Of a stretch of DNA of 64,000 bases, positions 1-8,444 are shown in pieces. Where the stretch lies: positions 62,001 through 126,000 of the forward strand of contig NZ_MWZD01000014.1 of NCBI RefSeq assembly GCF_002982315.1, read 5' to 3'. The notes under the pieces are model-generated. The model did not search any database and was not told the DNA's origin. It saw only the letters and a program-made list of their open reading frames with translations. The DNA is from Leucobacter massiliensis (lineage in GTDB: Bacteria > Actinomycetota > Actinomycetes > Actinomycetales > Microbacteriaceae). The translations under genes and the position numbers were made by a program. Within the stretch, counting starts at the first letter, position 1; the number at the start of each line of letters is the position of its first letter.

Positions 1-1309
1 GCCCGGTGCCGAGAATGGAGCCGAGGCTCCCGGCGAGCGCCCCCTCCGGCAGGAGCAGCGGACCGAACACCCGGTCGGCGAGCGGTCCGGCGCTCGCGAA
101 CGCGGCCACGAAGCCGATGTTGCTGAGCAGGCTGATCAGGCCCCAAGCACGCCCCTGGGCCGCGTTCGGGATCGCCGAGCGGATGAGCACCTCGGCGGGG
201 GTGTTCACGAACGGCAGCGACGCGAAGAAGCAGAATCCCGCCACGGCGATCACGACCGGGTTCGCGGTGATCCCGATGCCCGCGATGCACACCCCCGCGA
301 TCCCCAGTCCGATCAGCAGCTCCTGGACATAGCGCGTCGTGACCGTGACGGTCGACAGCACCAGGCTCCCGGCGATCATGCCGGTCGCGGCCACGGTCTG
401 GACGACGCCCAGCGTCTGCGGAGTGGAGAAGGAGAGCATCATCGGGGGGAAGAGCGTCTCCAGGAAACCCACGCAGAAGGTCGCGAGGGCCATGATCCCC
501 ACGACCGTGAGGACCCCGGGATGCGCCGTCAGCTCCCGCCAGCCGCGCAGCAGCTCGCGCCCCCGGCGTTCCGCGCGGCGCCGGCCCGCCCGCTCCGGTT
601 GCGGCGCCTGCCGGGCCGCAGCCGAGCTCCGGCGCAGATGCCGTCGCACCGCGAGCGTCGTCGCCACCGTCACCGCGAAGGTCGCGATGTCGAGTACCAG
701 GATTCCCGCGATTCCGAGCAGCGGGTACAGGAAGCCCGCCAGCACCGGTGAGATGAGGTATTTCGAGGAGGCCGCGAGCTGCACCATGCCGGAGGCGCGA
801 TCGTAGTGCTCGGCGGGCACGAGATCCGTGACGGTGGCCCGATAGGCGGGATCGAGCAGGCTCCCGAACAGGGACGAGCACAGCACCCCGAGGTAGATCT
901 GCCACGGCGCGACGTCCCCCGCCAGCGCCACCCCCAGGATGTAGGCGAGGCCCAGCATCGAGAGCCCATCTCCCGCGATCATGATGAGCCGGCGGTCGAA
1001 GCGGTCGGCGAGCACGCCCGCGAGCGGCGCGAGCAGCGCGGGAGGCAGGAACGCGCAGAGCGTCACGAGCGTCACGCTGGTCGCGGCGCCGGTCCGCTCG
1101 AAGAGGTAGGCGGCGAGCCCGAACGCGGTGAGACCGGAGCCGACGTTCGAGACGAACTGGCCCAGCCACAGCACCGAGAAGCGAGCGAGCGAGCGCGTGG
1201 AAGCCGCGTCGGACGCTCCCGGCGCCGCGGCTCCCCCGGGCGCCGGATCGGGCGCTCCGGACGGGGACACCGCCGGCCGGGTCCCCGGGGACTGAGGATC
1301 GACGCTCAT
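1..1309 (-). CDS. MFS drug/solute efflux transporter (C-terminus off window)
   Basis: Major facilitator permease of the inner membrane, probably an efflux pump. The reading frame starts with ATG at 1309 and stays open to the left edge, so about 436 residues are visible and the C-terminus is missing. After a Pro/Ala/Gly-rich cytosolic N-terminus come hydrophobic helices and the loop motif LAGVLADRFDRR, the MFS motif-A equivalent between helices 2 and 3. The start overlaps the stop of the ABC ATPase gene as ATGA, so the two are translationally coupled in the TetR-led operon. Substrate unknown; the operon context (TetR, ABC exporter) suggests toxic compound or lipophilic antibiotic export. Confidence 0.85.
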   Translation of the reverse strand, partial: MSVDPQSPGTRPAVSPSGAPDPAPGGAAAPGASDAASTRSLARFSVLWLGQFVSNVGSGLTAFGLAAYLFERTGAATSVTLVTLCAFLPPALLAPLAGVLADRFDRRLIMIAGDGLSMLGLAYILGVALAGDVAPWQIYLGVLCSSLFGSLLDPAYRATVTDLVPAEHYDRASGMVQLAASSKYLISPVLAGFLYPLLGIAGILVLDIATFAVTVATTLAVRRHLRRSSAAARQAPQPERAGRRRAERRGRELLRGWRELTAHPGVLTVVGIMALATFCVGFLETLFPPMMLSFSTPQTLGVVQTVAATGMIAGSLVLSTVTVTTRYVQELLIGLGIAGVCIAGIGITANPVVIAVAGFCFFASLPFVNTPAEVLIRSAIPNAAQGRAWGLISLLSNIGFVAAFASAGPLADRVFGPLLLPEGALAGSLGSILGTG

Positions 1310-2091
1310 ACCCCGGCCCCCAGCAGCCAGCCGCTCAGCCGTTCCTCGCGCTCGTTCATCTCGGAAGGGCCGAGCGCTCCCTCCGGAAGCGCACCGAGCC
1401 GCTGCTCCGACACGACCGATCCGTCGCGCATCACGAGGACGCGCTCGGAGCGCGCCGCAACGCGCACATCGTGAGTGACGAGCACGAGGGTCGCGCCCGC
1501 GCGGTGCGTCTCGGAGAGCAGCGCGAGCACCTCGGCGGCGGCGGCCTGGTTGAGCGCGCCGGTCGGCTCGTCTCCGAAGAGGATCACGGGATCGTTGATG
1601 AGGGCGCGGCAGATCGCGGCCCGCTGCAGCTGGCCGCCCGAGAGCTGGGAGACGCTGCGGTCCGCGAGCTCGTCGATGCCGGTCACGCTCGCCAGCCGGT
1701 GTGCGCGGGCGAGGGCGTCGCGGCGCGGCATGGCTGCGAGTACCCCGGGGAGCACGATGTTGTCGAGCAGGCTCAGCGAGGGGAGGAAGGTGGGGTGCTG
1801 GAACACGAAGCCGATCCGGCGCAGGCGGATCTCGGATCGCTCGCGCTCGGTGAGTGCGGTGAGCGCGCTCCCGTCGAGGACGACCGTGCCGGAGTCGGGC
1901 GCATCGAGTCCGCTGAGGCAGTTCAGCAGCGTCGTCTTGCCGCACCCCGAGGGGCCCATGATCGTGACGAACTCGCCGCGCTCGATGGCGAGCGAGACGT
2001 CGTCGAGCGCCGGGCTCGCGGCGGACGAGCCGGAGCGATAGTGCTTGCGCAGGGCGCGAGCGGTGAGCAGCGGGCCGGAGGGGCGGGTCAT
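1306..2091 (-). CDS. ABC transporter ATP-binding protein (MacB/LolD-like)
   Basis: Cytosolic ATPase that powers the FtsX-type permease encoded just upstream. 261 residues: Walker A GPSGCGKT at about 46-53, Q-loop in VFQHPTF near 97, signature LSGGQLQR at about 150-157, Walker B VILFGDEP at about 169-176, H-loop in VTHD. Start ATG at 2091, 11 nt after the permease stop; the stop overlaps the ATG of the MFS gene. A longer open frame continues upstream but only antisense to the permease. Known relatives (MacB, LolD, BceA types) work in lipoprotein release, peptide-antibiotic resistance or cell-division signalling; with a TetR regulator, drug export or resistance is likeliest. Confidence 0.9.
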   Translation of the reverse strand: MTRPSGPLLTARALRKHYRSGSSAASPALDDVSLAIERGEFVTIMGPSGCGKTTLLNCLSGLDAPDSGTVVLDGSALTALTERERSEIRLRRIGFVFQHPTFLPSLSLLDNIVLPGVLAAMPRRDALARAHRLASVTGIDELADRSVSQLSGGQLQRAAICRALINDPVILFGDEPTGALNQAAAAEVLALLSETHRAGATLVLVTHDVRVAARSERVLVMRDGSVVSEQRLGALPEGALGPSEMNEREERLSGWLLGAGV

Positions 2092-2102
2092 GGGATCCTC
2101 GA

Positions 2103-4448
2103 TCAGAACTCGGTGGGACGGGGGCGTGCCGCCGTCGCGAAGCGCGCGACGATCAGCGTGGCGACGGAAACGGCTGCGACGAGCAGGGCGGGGAGCGCCA
2201 GATAGGCGATCAGCGGATCCGGCCGCAGGGCGATGCTGGGCGCTCCGAGCACGGACATGAGGCCGCTCACCAGTGCTTCGCCGAGACTGGCTGCGAGCAG
2301 GGTGCCGAGCGCGACGCCGGCGAGCAGCAGCGCGATCAGGCGCACGAGGTACTGCCGGCGCACGAGCCGCACGGGGGCGCCGAGGGCGCGCAGTGCGGCG
2401 TTCGCTGCGGCGTCGCGGGCGAGCAGGATCCCCGTGAACATCGCCGCGATCAGGGCGACGACGACGGTGGAGACGGCGAGGGAGGCGCGCACGGCGACGT
2501 CGAGCGAGCCGATCGACGGCCCGAGCGTCTGCGACACGTACTCGCGCATGGAGTATCCGCGCAGCCCCGCGAAGGCATCCGCGTAGTCGGAGATGATCCC
2601 GTCGAGGACGGCGGGGTCCTCCCGCGTCCCCGCCGCGTCGAAGGGGATGGTGACCCAGATGGCGTCGCCGCAGGACAGCGTCCCCGCGGTCTTCGCGGTG
2701 CGGCCCCCGCTCGTGACGTCCTGGTAGACCCCCACCACGGCGGCGTCGCGCCACCCCGCGCCCTCCTGCACGCGAAGCGTGTCGCCCACTGCAGCCTCGA
2801 ACTCCGCCGCGTTCAGCACCGAGAGCGCCACTTCGCCGCGCGCTGAGGGGGCGCGGCCCTCGAGGTAGCTCACCGGGAAGAGGTCGTGCCGCCCCGTGGT
2901 GACGAGGCTCGTCTCCGCTTCGCCCGAGGCCGGCCGGATCGCGCAGCGGGAGGTGGTGAGCAGCGCGGCGCTGGCGATGCGCGGATCCGCTCCGACGCGT
3001 GCGATGACCCGCTCGGGCAGGCCGGGGTCCCCCGAGCCGAGGGGCGCGTCGAGCCGCGCCTGCGACGCCCCCACGCCCAGGTATTGCACGAAGCCCGGCG
3101 AGCTGACGGTGGTGAGGAAGTTGACCGGGACGACGAGCAGGAAGGCCGCGACGGTGAACACGCCCAGCGGGACGAGATAGGCGCGGGGCCGGAGCTGCAG
3201 CTCTCGCACGCCGAGATACCAGGTGACCGGAACGCGGCTGCGCGCCAGTGACCAGCGACGCCAGCGGCCCGCGCTGCGGCCCATCGCACCGTGCCGCAGC
3301 GCCTCGCTCGGCGGCACCCGGCCCGCGGCACGCACCGAGATCAGGCACGAGACCGCCACGATCCCGAACATCGCCGCCGAGGCCAGGGAAACGGTGAGCA
3401 GCGTGGCGCCCGGGCCCGCCGGGGGTCCGGTGTACAGCAGCGCCTGCTCGGTGAGCACGGGGACGAGCAGCAGGGCTGCGGAGCAGCCCAGCACGGCCCC
3501 CGCCCCTGCGAGCAGGAGGTACTTCGCCGCGAAGGCCCGGCTGATGAAGCCCGGCGGCGCTCCGATCGCGCGCAGCACCCCGAGCTCCCGGGAGGCGGCG
3601 TGCACCGCCGAGGCGACCGCGAAGCGCAGGCAGATGATGCCGATGACGAGCAGCAGCAGGCTGACGAGCAGCAGCACGACGGCGACCAGGCCCTCGCCGA
3701 GGAAGGCCATGGTGCGGAGCAGTGCGGCGTCGACCGCGGGCCCCGACTGCGGCAGGCCTGCGGCGCGGTAGGCGTCCATGAACTCCGTCGTGGAGGCCTC
3801 GGGCTGCAGCCTGAACTCGATGAGGTGCTCGGCCGAGGGGATCAGCCCCTCCAGACGCCGCAGGTCCTCGGGGGCGACGACGAAGCGTTTGGAGCTGACG
3901 AGGGCCGGGTTCATCTGCGCGTCACGCACGAAGGAGGAGACGAGCAGGCTCAGCTCGCCGGCCCAGGTGTGCACCCGGACCGGGTCGCCGATCCGCAGGC
4001 CGTGCCGCAGCATGTCGGAGACCGGCACGCCGATCTGCCCGGGCTCCACCCGCACCGCTGCGTTGTCGAGGTCGAGCAGCAGATCGAAGTCCGGGCTCTG
4101 GGTCACGAAGTAGTGATCCACGACCGAAGCGGAATCGGGTGCTGTGGCATCACCGAACCAGAGCTTCTCGCCCGTCGCGACGACGGCCCGCGAGACCATC
4201 CAGTCGGCGACCTCGGGCCGGCTCTCCGCGAACTCCGCGATGCGCGCGGTGTCGACATCGCCAGACGTCATCTGCACCACATCGGGCGCGTGCGCGGCAG
4301 CGAAGAAACCGTCGACGGCCCCGAGCAGGCGAGCGGCGGTGCCCGCGCCTCCCGCGGCGAGCAAGGTGGTCGCGAAGAAGAGGCCGAGCAGCACGAGGCT
4401 CGCGCCGAGGCCTCGGCGCAGATCTCCCGCGAGCAGGCGACGGATCAT
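2103..4448 (-). CDS. FtsX-family ABC transporter permease (two FtsX domains)
   Basis: 781-residue inner-membrane permease. Helix 1 is at about 15-36, a large extracytoplasmic region follows, then the first FtsX block (three helices, about 250-375) with the typical ELGVLRAIGAPP loop. A second set starts near 425, and the C-terminal FtsX block (about 650-770) carries the matching loop AALRALGAPVRLVRRQYL. This duplicated form is the usual partner of a MacB-like ATPase, here the next gene. The ATG at 4448 overlaps the stop of tetR as ATGA, so expression follows the repressor. The substrate cannot be deduced. Confidence 0.88.
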   Translation of the reverse strand: MIRRLLAGDLRRGLGASLVLLGLFFATTLLAAGGAGTAARLLGAVDGFFAAAHAPDVVQMTSGDVDTARIAEFAESRPEVADWMVSRAVVATGEKLWFGDATAPDSASVVDHYFVTQSPDFDLLLDLDNAAVRVEPGQIGVPVSDMLRHGLRIGDPVRVHTWAGELSLLVSSFVRDAQMNPALVSSKRFVVAPEDLRRLEGLIPSAEHLIEFRLQPEASTTEFMDAYRAAGLPQSGPAVDAALLRTMAFLGEGLVAVVLLLVSLLLLVIGIICLRFAVASAVHAASRELGVLRAIGAPPGFISRAFAAKYLLLAGAGAVLGCSAALLLVPVLTEQALLYTGPPAGPGATLLTVSLASAAMFGIVAVSCLISVRAAGRVPPSEALRHGAMGRSAGRWRRWSLARSRVPVTWYLGVRELQLRPRAYLVPLGVFTVAAFLLVVPVNFLTTVSSPGFVQYLGVGASQARLDAPLGSGDPGLPERVIARVGADPRIASAALLTTSRCAIRPASGEAETSLVTTGRHDLFPVSYLEGRAPSARGEVALSVLNAAEFEAAVGDTLRVQEGAGWRDAAVVGVYQDVTSGGRTAKTAGTLSCGDAIWVTIPFDAAGTREDPAVLDGIISDYADAFAGLRGYSMREYVSQTLGPSIGSLDVAVRASLAVSTVVVALIAAMFTGILLARDAAANAALRALGAPVRLVRRQYLVRLIALLLAGVALGTLLAASLGEALVSGLMSVLGAPSIALRPDPLIAYLALPALLVAAVSVATLIVARFATAARPRPTEF

Positions 4449-5077
4449 GAGTGATCGCCGGGAACCGCGGCGATCGCCGCGAAGGCGCCCGGCTCGGTGC
4501 CGAGCAGCCGTTCCGCAGCGTCGAGCAGCGCGGCGAACTGGGCGGTGCGCTGTTCAGCGCTCCAGGCGAGTGCCGGATTGTCGAGGAGGGCGTGCGTGGC
4601 GGCGAGCAGGATCCGCGTCGCCTCCAGCGGGTGCGCGGTGCGCATCTCCCCCGTGGCGACTCCCTCGTGCACCACCTCGGCGATCACCGGGGCCATGCGC
4701 TGCATCAGGTCCTCGAGGGACTTCGCGAACAGGGCCGTGTCGGCCGAGCGGCCGAGCGCGTCGATGAGGGCCGCCTGCTCGGGGTCCTGCGGTGACATGG
4801 CCGCGATGCCGGCCATGAACTTCTGCGTCGGGGGCAGGGGCGAGGCGACGACGCCGCGCAGCCCCTCCAGCATCCGGTCGCCGTGGCGGCGGATGAGCGC
4901 GTCGAGCACCTCCTCCTTCGAACGGAAGTGGTGGTAGAGGGTTCCGCGCGCGATCCCGACCGCTTCGAGCAGATCCGCGATCGTCGTCGCCTCGTAGCCG
5001 CGGGTCACGAAGAGGCGCCCCGCCGCGTCGAGGATCTCGTCGCGGCGCTCGGCCGCCTGCTTCACGATTCGCGCCAT
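4445..5077 (-). CDS. TetR-family transcriptional repressor of the exporter operon
   Basis: 210 residues. The N-terminal helix-turn-helix is clear (ATTIADLLEAVGIARGTLYHHF at about 30-51, shown here only to its key GTLYHHF end), followed by a variable ligand-binding domain. First gene of the tetR-permease-ATPase-MFS operon, linked to the permease by an ATGA overlap. ATG at 5077 follows an ACGGAGG ribosome site. A perfect 15-bp palindrome lies 32 nt upstream of the start, so autorepression relieved by an exported ligand is the likely circuit. Ligand unknown. Confidence 0.9.
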   Translation of the reverse strand: MARIVKQAAERRDEILDAAGRLFVTRGYEATTIADLLEAVGIARGTLYHHFRSKEEVLDALIRRHGDRMLEGLRGVVASPLPPTQKFMAGIAAMSPQDPEQAALIDALGRSADTALFAKSLEDLMQRMAPVIAEVVHEGVATGEMRTAHPLEATRILLAATHALLDNPALAWSAEQRTAQFAALLDAAERLLGTEPGAFAAIAAVPGDHS

Positions 5078-5100
5078 GTCGTCCTCCGTTGCCCGGTCGA

Positions 5101-5131
5101 TCCCTACCGACCGACTGTCGGTCTAGTGTAA
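5101..5131 (-). promoter_or_regulatory. tetR operon promoter and TetR operator
   Basis: GACCGACTGTCGGTC at 5109-5123 is a perfect inverted repeat (7 bp arms, 1 bp centre), typical of TetR-family operators. On the minus strand a TACACT hexamer (5125-5130) abuts it, placing the start site inside the operator. Alternatively TTACAC (5126-5131) and TAGGGA (5101-5106) would flank it. In either reading bound repressor blocks RNA polymerase. Operator assignment is strong, exact promoter hexamers are tentative. Confidence 0.7.
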
Positions 5132-5193
5132 CACGGACGCGAGGACGCACGCAGGCACGGCCGAGCGCGCGTGCCCGCCGAGCGCGGACCGAG

Positions 5194-5604
5194 CTACTCC
5201 GCCGACTGCCCGAAGGTCGCCGGATTCACCGGCCACTGCGACTTCGGGACGTTCTTCTCGAGCACCAGGAGATACGACTCCGTGATCAGGTCCTCGACGA
5301 GCTGCGGATCCTGCTCCTGCGCGGCGGCCGGGTCGCCCGCGGCGGGCCGCAGCGAGATCCAGTGCTGCTTGTTCATGTGATACCCCGGCGTGATCCAGCC
5401 GTAGGCCTCCCGGAGCACCCGCGCGTCCGCGGGCCGCGCCTTCGCGTTCACGATGCGCTCCCCCGCGTGCTCGGTCAGCAGCAGGAACATCCGTCCCCGC
5501 ACCTTGTACACCTCGCTCTGCTCCCCGAAGGGGTGCGTCAGCTCGGCGCCCGGCAGCTCGGCCGTGCGCGCGCGGGCCAGCCGGTGCAGCTCCTCTCCGT
5601 CCAT
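5194..5604 (-). CDS. MmcQ/YjbR family protein
   Basis: 136 residues with the MmcQ/YjbR (DUF419) signature: an N-terminal helix, then HPFGEQSEVYKVRGRMF, and the late block GYHMNKQHWISL near residues 74-85, ending in an ESYLLVLEKNVPK helix. The family has a CyaY-like fold and is often called DNA-binding by analogy, but its biochemical role is unsettled. ATG at 5604 lies 17 nt after the MurD2 stop, so it is probably the last gene of the murL-murD2 transcription unit; no mechanistic link is known. Confidence 0.85.
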   Translation of the reverse strand: MDGEELHRLARARTAELPGAELTHPFGEQSEVYKVRGRMFLLLTEHAGERIVNAKARPADARVLREAYGWITPGYHMNKQHWISLRPAAGDPAAAQEQDPQLVEDLITESYLLVLEKNVPKSQWPVNPATFGQSAE

Positions 5605-5621
5605 GCCGCCCCTGCCGCCCG

Positions 5622-6968
5622 CTAGGCCCGCTCGGCGGCGGCGCGGAAGGCGGCGGCCCGGGCCTCGTAGTCCGCGAACTCGTCGAAGCTGGGGGCGCCG
5701 GGCGAGAGCAGGATCACCTCGCCGGGCACGGAACCGGCGCGCGCGCGATCCAGCGCGTCCGCGAAATCGCGCGCGAGCTCGGCACGCGGGAGACGCCCGC
5801 CAGCCTCAGCGAGGAGCCTCGCGCCCGAAGGGCCGGTCGCGACGACCCGGACCGGCCCGGCTCCGCCTCCCATGTCCTCGCCCCGCGCCGTGAGGTAGCC
5901 GATCAGCGGCGCGAAGGGCAGATCCCGTTCGGCGCCTCCCGCGATCAGCGTCACCCGCGCATCCGCGTAGGCTTCGAGCGCCGCGACCACCGCCTGCGGC
6001 GCGGTCGCGAGCCCGTCGTCGACCCACACGCGCCCGTCCGACGAGGGCACCACTTCGAGCCGGTGCTGCAACGGCGCGAAGTCGCGCAGCGCAGCGAGCG
6101 CCCGGCCGCGATCCGCGTCCGCCATGTCCGTGTAGGCGTGCAGGGCGGTGAGCGCCAGGGCGGCGTTCGCAAGATTGTGGGCCCCGCGCAGCGGCAGTTC
6201 CTCCGCCGAGAGGGCACCCGCGCCGTCCCACTCCAGACGGTCCTCGGAGGCTCGGATGCCGAGCTCGCCCGGTGTGACGATGCGCGTGCGCTCCCCCGCC
6301 CGCTCCGCTGCCAGCGCGTGCAGTTCATGCTCGCGCGAGGGCACCACGACCACCTCGGGACCGTGCGCGACGAGGTTCAGCTTGTCGGCGACGTAGCGCT
6401 CGTAGCCGCCGTGCCACGGCAGGTGCTCGGGGTAGAGCGAGGTGAGCACCGCGACGCGCGGCGAGGCGGTGAGATCCGAGGCCTGGTAACTCGACACCTC
6501 GGTGACTGCGGCCTCGACGGCCGGATCCAGGTCGCCCGCCACCGCGACGCCCACATTACCCGCGAGCACCGCCGAGACGCCGAGCGCCTCGAGCAGGTGT
6601 CGGATGAGGCTTGAGGTGGTGCTCTTGCCCTTCGTCCCGGTGACGGCGATGACCCGGTCCGCGTTGTCGTTCAGCCACAGGTCCATGAGCGAGGTGACGG
6701 GCACGCCGGCCGCCACGATCCGCTGGAAGTCGGGCGAGGTGCGCGGGATTCCCGGCGACTTCACCACGACCTCCGCGCCGAGCAGCGCCCGCAGCGCGGC
6801 GTCCCCCGTCACCGCGGCCGCGCGCAGATCCTCGGGCACGGCCCCGTCCCCGGTCACCGCGATCAGCGTCGGCACGCCCCGCCGGGCCAGCTCCGCGTGC
6901 GCGGCCCGCCCCTCGCGGCCCGCTCCCCAGATGACGACGCGGCGGCCGGCGAGCTCGTCAAATCGCAC
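5622..6968 (-). CDS. murD2: Mur ligase, MurD2 type (UDP-MurNAc-L-Ala--L-Glu ligase)
   Basis: 448 residues in MurD layout: N-terminal Rossmann region (IWGAGREGRAAHAELARRG at about 14-32), central ATPase with the Mur P-loop TGTKGKSTT near 115, and a C-terminal ligase domain (GGAERDLPF, LLSPGAPSFDEF). Canonical MurD adds D-Glu to UDP-MurNAc-L-Ala. MurD2, described in Xanthomonas oryzae, adds L-Glu and needs the epimerase MurL. Here the ligase overlaps a murL gene by 11 nt, which is why MurD2 is preferred over MurD; sequence alone cannot prove L-Glu specificity. Start is GTG at 6968. Cytosolic peptidoglycan precursor pathway. Confidence 0.78.
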   Translation of the reverse strand: MRFDELAGRRVVIWGAGREGRAAHAELARRGVPTLIAVTGDGAVPEDLRAAAVTGDAALRALLGAEVVVKSPGIPRTSPDFQRIVAAGVPVTSLMDLWLNDNADRVIAVTGTKGKSTTSSLIRHLLEALGVSAVLAGNVGVAVAGDLDPAVEAAVTEVSSYQASDLTASPRVAVLTSLYPEHLPWHGGYERYVADKLNLVAHGPEVVVVPSREHELHALAAERAGERTRIVTPGELGIRASEDRLEWDGAGALSAEELPLRGAHNLANAALALTALHAYTDMADADRGRALAALRDFAPLQHRLEVVPSSDGRVWVDDGLATAPQAVVAALEAYADARVTLIAGGAERDLPFAPLIGYLTARGEDMGGGAGPVRVVATGPSGARLLAEAGGRLPRAELARDFADALDRARAGSVPGEVILLSPGAPSFDEFADYEARAAAFRAAAERA

Positions 6969-8406
6969 GCGCCACCGCCTCCAGGCGCGGCGACAGGAAG
7001 TGCTCGCCGTCGCGCCACGCGAAGACCGCCTCGCGCTCCGCCTCGGACGCGCCGATCCGCGCGACCTCGGGGCGCGCCAGGAAGGCGTGCCCGTGCCAGT
7101 CCGCGTGCTCGCGCAGCAGCGACAGCGCCACCCGGCACTCGTCCGGCTCGCCCACGCACTCGAAGGGCTTCACCAGGCCCTCGACCCCGAAGAGCTCCAG
7201 GAAGCCCGACGCCTGCGCCTCGTCGGCGAAGAGATCGCGGCCGTCGAAGATGTCGAGCAGCGCCGCCCGCGAGAGGAAGGGCGCCAGCATGAGGAAGATG
7301 AAGCGGCACTTGGGGCAGTCGCCGCACCACGACGTCGAGGCTCCGTGAATGCGGAAGGCCCGGTTGCAGCTCGTGAACACGGGATGGTAGTCCGTGAGGC
7401 TCGCGAAGCGGCGGGCGATGCGGATCTCGTTCACGGGGCGCAGCAGGGAGACGTAGTCGGGCGCCCCCGCCGGCAGGGTCTCGCGCAGCAGGCCCTCGAA
7501 CTCGCTGCCCTTCGACCACTGGTGGTTGATGGTGCGCCCGGCCCAGACGAAATTGCCGAAGGACGAGCCAGCCTCGTTGCTGAACACGACCGTGTCATAG
7601 CCGAGCGCGAGCGCGGTGAGCTGCGCGATGAGCGAGTTCACGGCGGTCACCGGCACGTGCCCGTTCGGCGCGCCAGCGGCGTTCAGCGCGAAGAGCTCCG
7701 GGTCGAGGGTGCGACGGACCTCGTGCAGCGGCAGCCCCGCGACCTCGGCGGTGCGCGCCATGGGCGGCTGCGTGTTGACGGCGAAGAGCCCGAGCTCGAG
7801 TCCGTCGCGGCGCAGCGCCTCGATCGACACGATCGAGTCCTTGCCGCCGCCGACGGCGACGAGCAGGCGGCCAGGATCCGGCGATCCTGTACGGGCTCCG
7901 GAGGTGCGCGCTTCCTGCTCCCGCTCGGCGGCGCTGGTCGTCTCGGGCCGGGAGGGACCGAGCACCTCGCTCTCCAGCACCTCGGGCAGATCGTTGACGA
8001 AGGCGAACTCCCCGAGACCGCCCGCGATGATCGCGCGGGCGAAGGCGCGCTCGGCATCGCTCAGCCCCCCGGGCACCGAGAGCGCGGCCGGCGCGCAGGC
8101 CTTGAAGTAGCTGAGCGAGGCCGCCAGCGAGAGCAGCCGCAACACGCCGTCGACCACCGGGGTGCGATCGACGGGGCGCGGCAGCTCGATGTGCTCGGTG
8201 AACTCCGCCACCGCCTCCTCGCCCGCGCGAGCCACGTAGCGCAGCTCCACGGTGGCGCCGTGCACACGCGGCTCGACGCAGTCCAGCCGCGTGACGTGCG
8301 CCGTCGGCGAGACGGATGCTCGAGCGACGCCCGAGGCGGGTGTCTGAGCGGGGCGGGATCCCGGTGAAATTCCGGGGGCGGGCGAAGGAGACGACGCGGA
8401 TGCCAT
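6958..8406 (-). CDS. murL: MurL-type UDP-MurNAc-L-Ala-L-Glu epimerase
   Basis: 482 residues. MurL converts the terminal L-Glu of UDP-MurNAc-L-Ala-L-Glu to D-Glu, replacing free D-Glu made by glutamate racemase. Visible family traits: a PP-loop-like AVGGGKDSIVS at about 184-194, FSNEAGSSFGNF, TINHQWSKGSEFE, an arginine-rich NEIRIARRF, and a conserved Cys cluster (TSCNRAF, then SWCGDCPKC). The first 35 residues are a Ser/Pro/Ala-rich extension of uncertain reality. ATG at 8406 was chosen because a TAGACT hexamer sits 8 nt upstream; the frame continues further only antisense to the fusion gene. Directly upstream of murD2 with an 11-nt overlap, the same gene pair as in Xanthomonas. Confidence 0.82.
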   Translation of the reverse strand: MASASSPSPAPGISPGSRPAQTPASGVARASVSPTAHVTRLDCVEPRVHGATVELRYVARAGEEAVAEFTEHIELPRPVDRTPVVDGVLRLLSLAASLSYFKACAPAALSVPGGLSDAERAFARAIIAGGLGEFAFVNDLPEVLESEVLGPSRPETTSAAEREQEARTSGARTGSPDPGRLLVAVGGGKDSIVSIEALRRDGLELGLFAVNTQPPMARTAEVAGLPLHEVRRTLDPELFALNAAGAPNGHVPVTAVNSLIAQLTALALGYDTVVFSNEAGSSFGNFVWAGRTINHQWSKGSEFEGLLRETLPAGAPDYVSLLRPVNEIRIARRFASLTDYHPVFTSCNRAFRIHGASTSWCGDCPKCRFIFLMLAPFLSRAALLDIFDGRDLFADEAQASGFLELFGVEGLVKPFECVGEPDECRVALSLLREHADWHGHAFLARPEVARIGASEAEREAVFAWRDGEHFLSPRLEAVARAI

Positions 8407-8444
8407 GATCCAGCAGTCTACCCGCCCGCCCTCGGCGTTCCCCG

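Noticed and set aside
1306..3348. 680-codon frame covering the ABC ATPase and more
   Set aside because: Upstream part overlaps the permease gene in another phase and is Arg/Pro/Gly-rich; ATPase starts at 2091.
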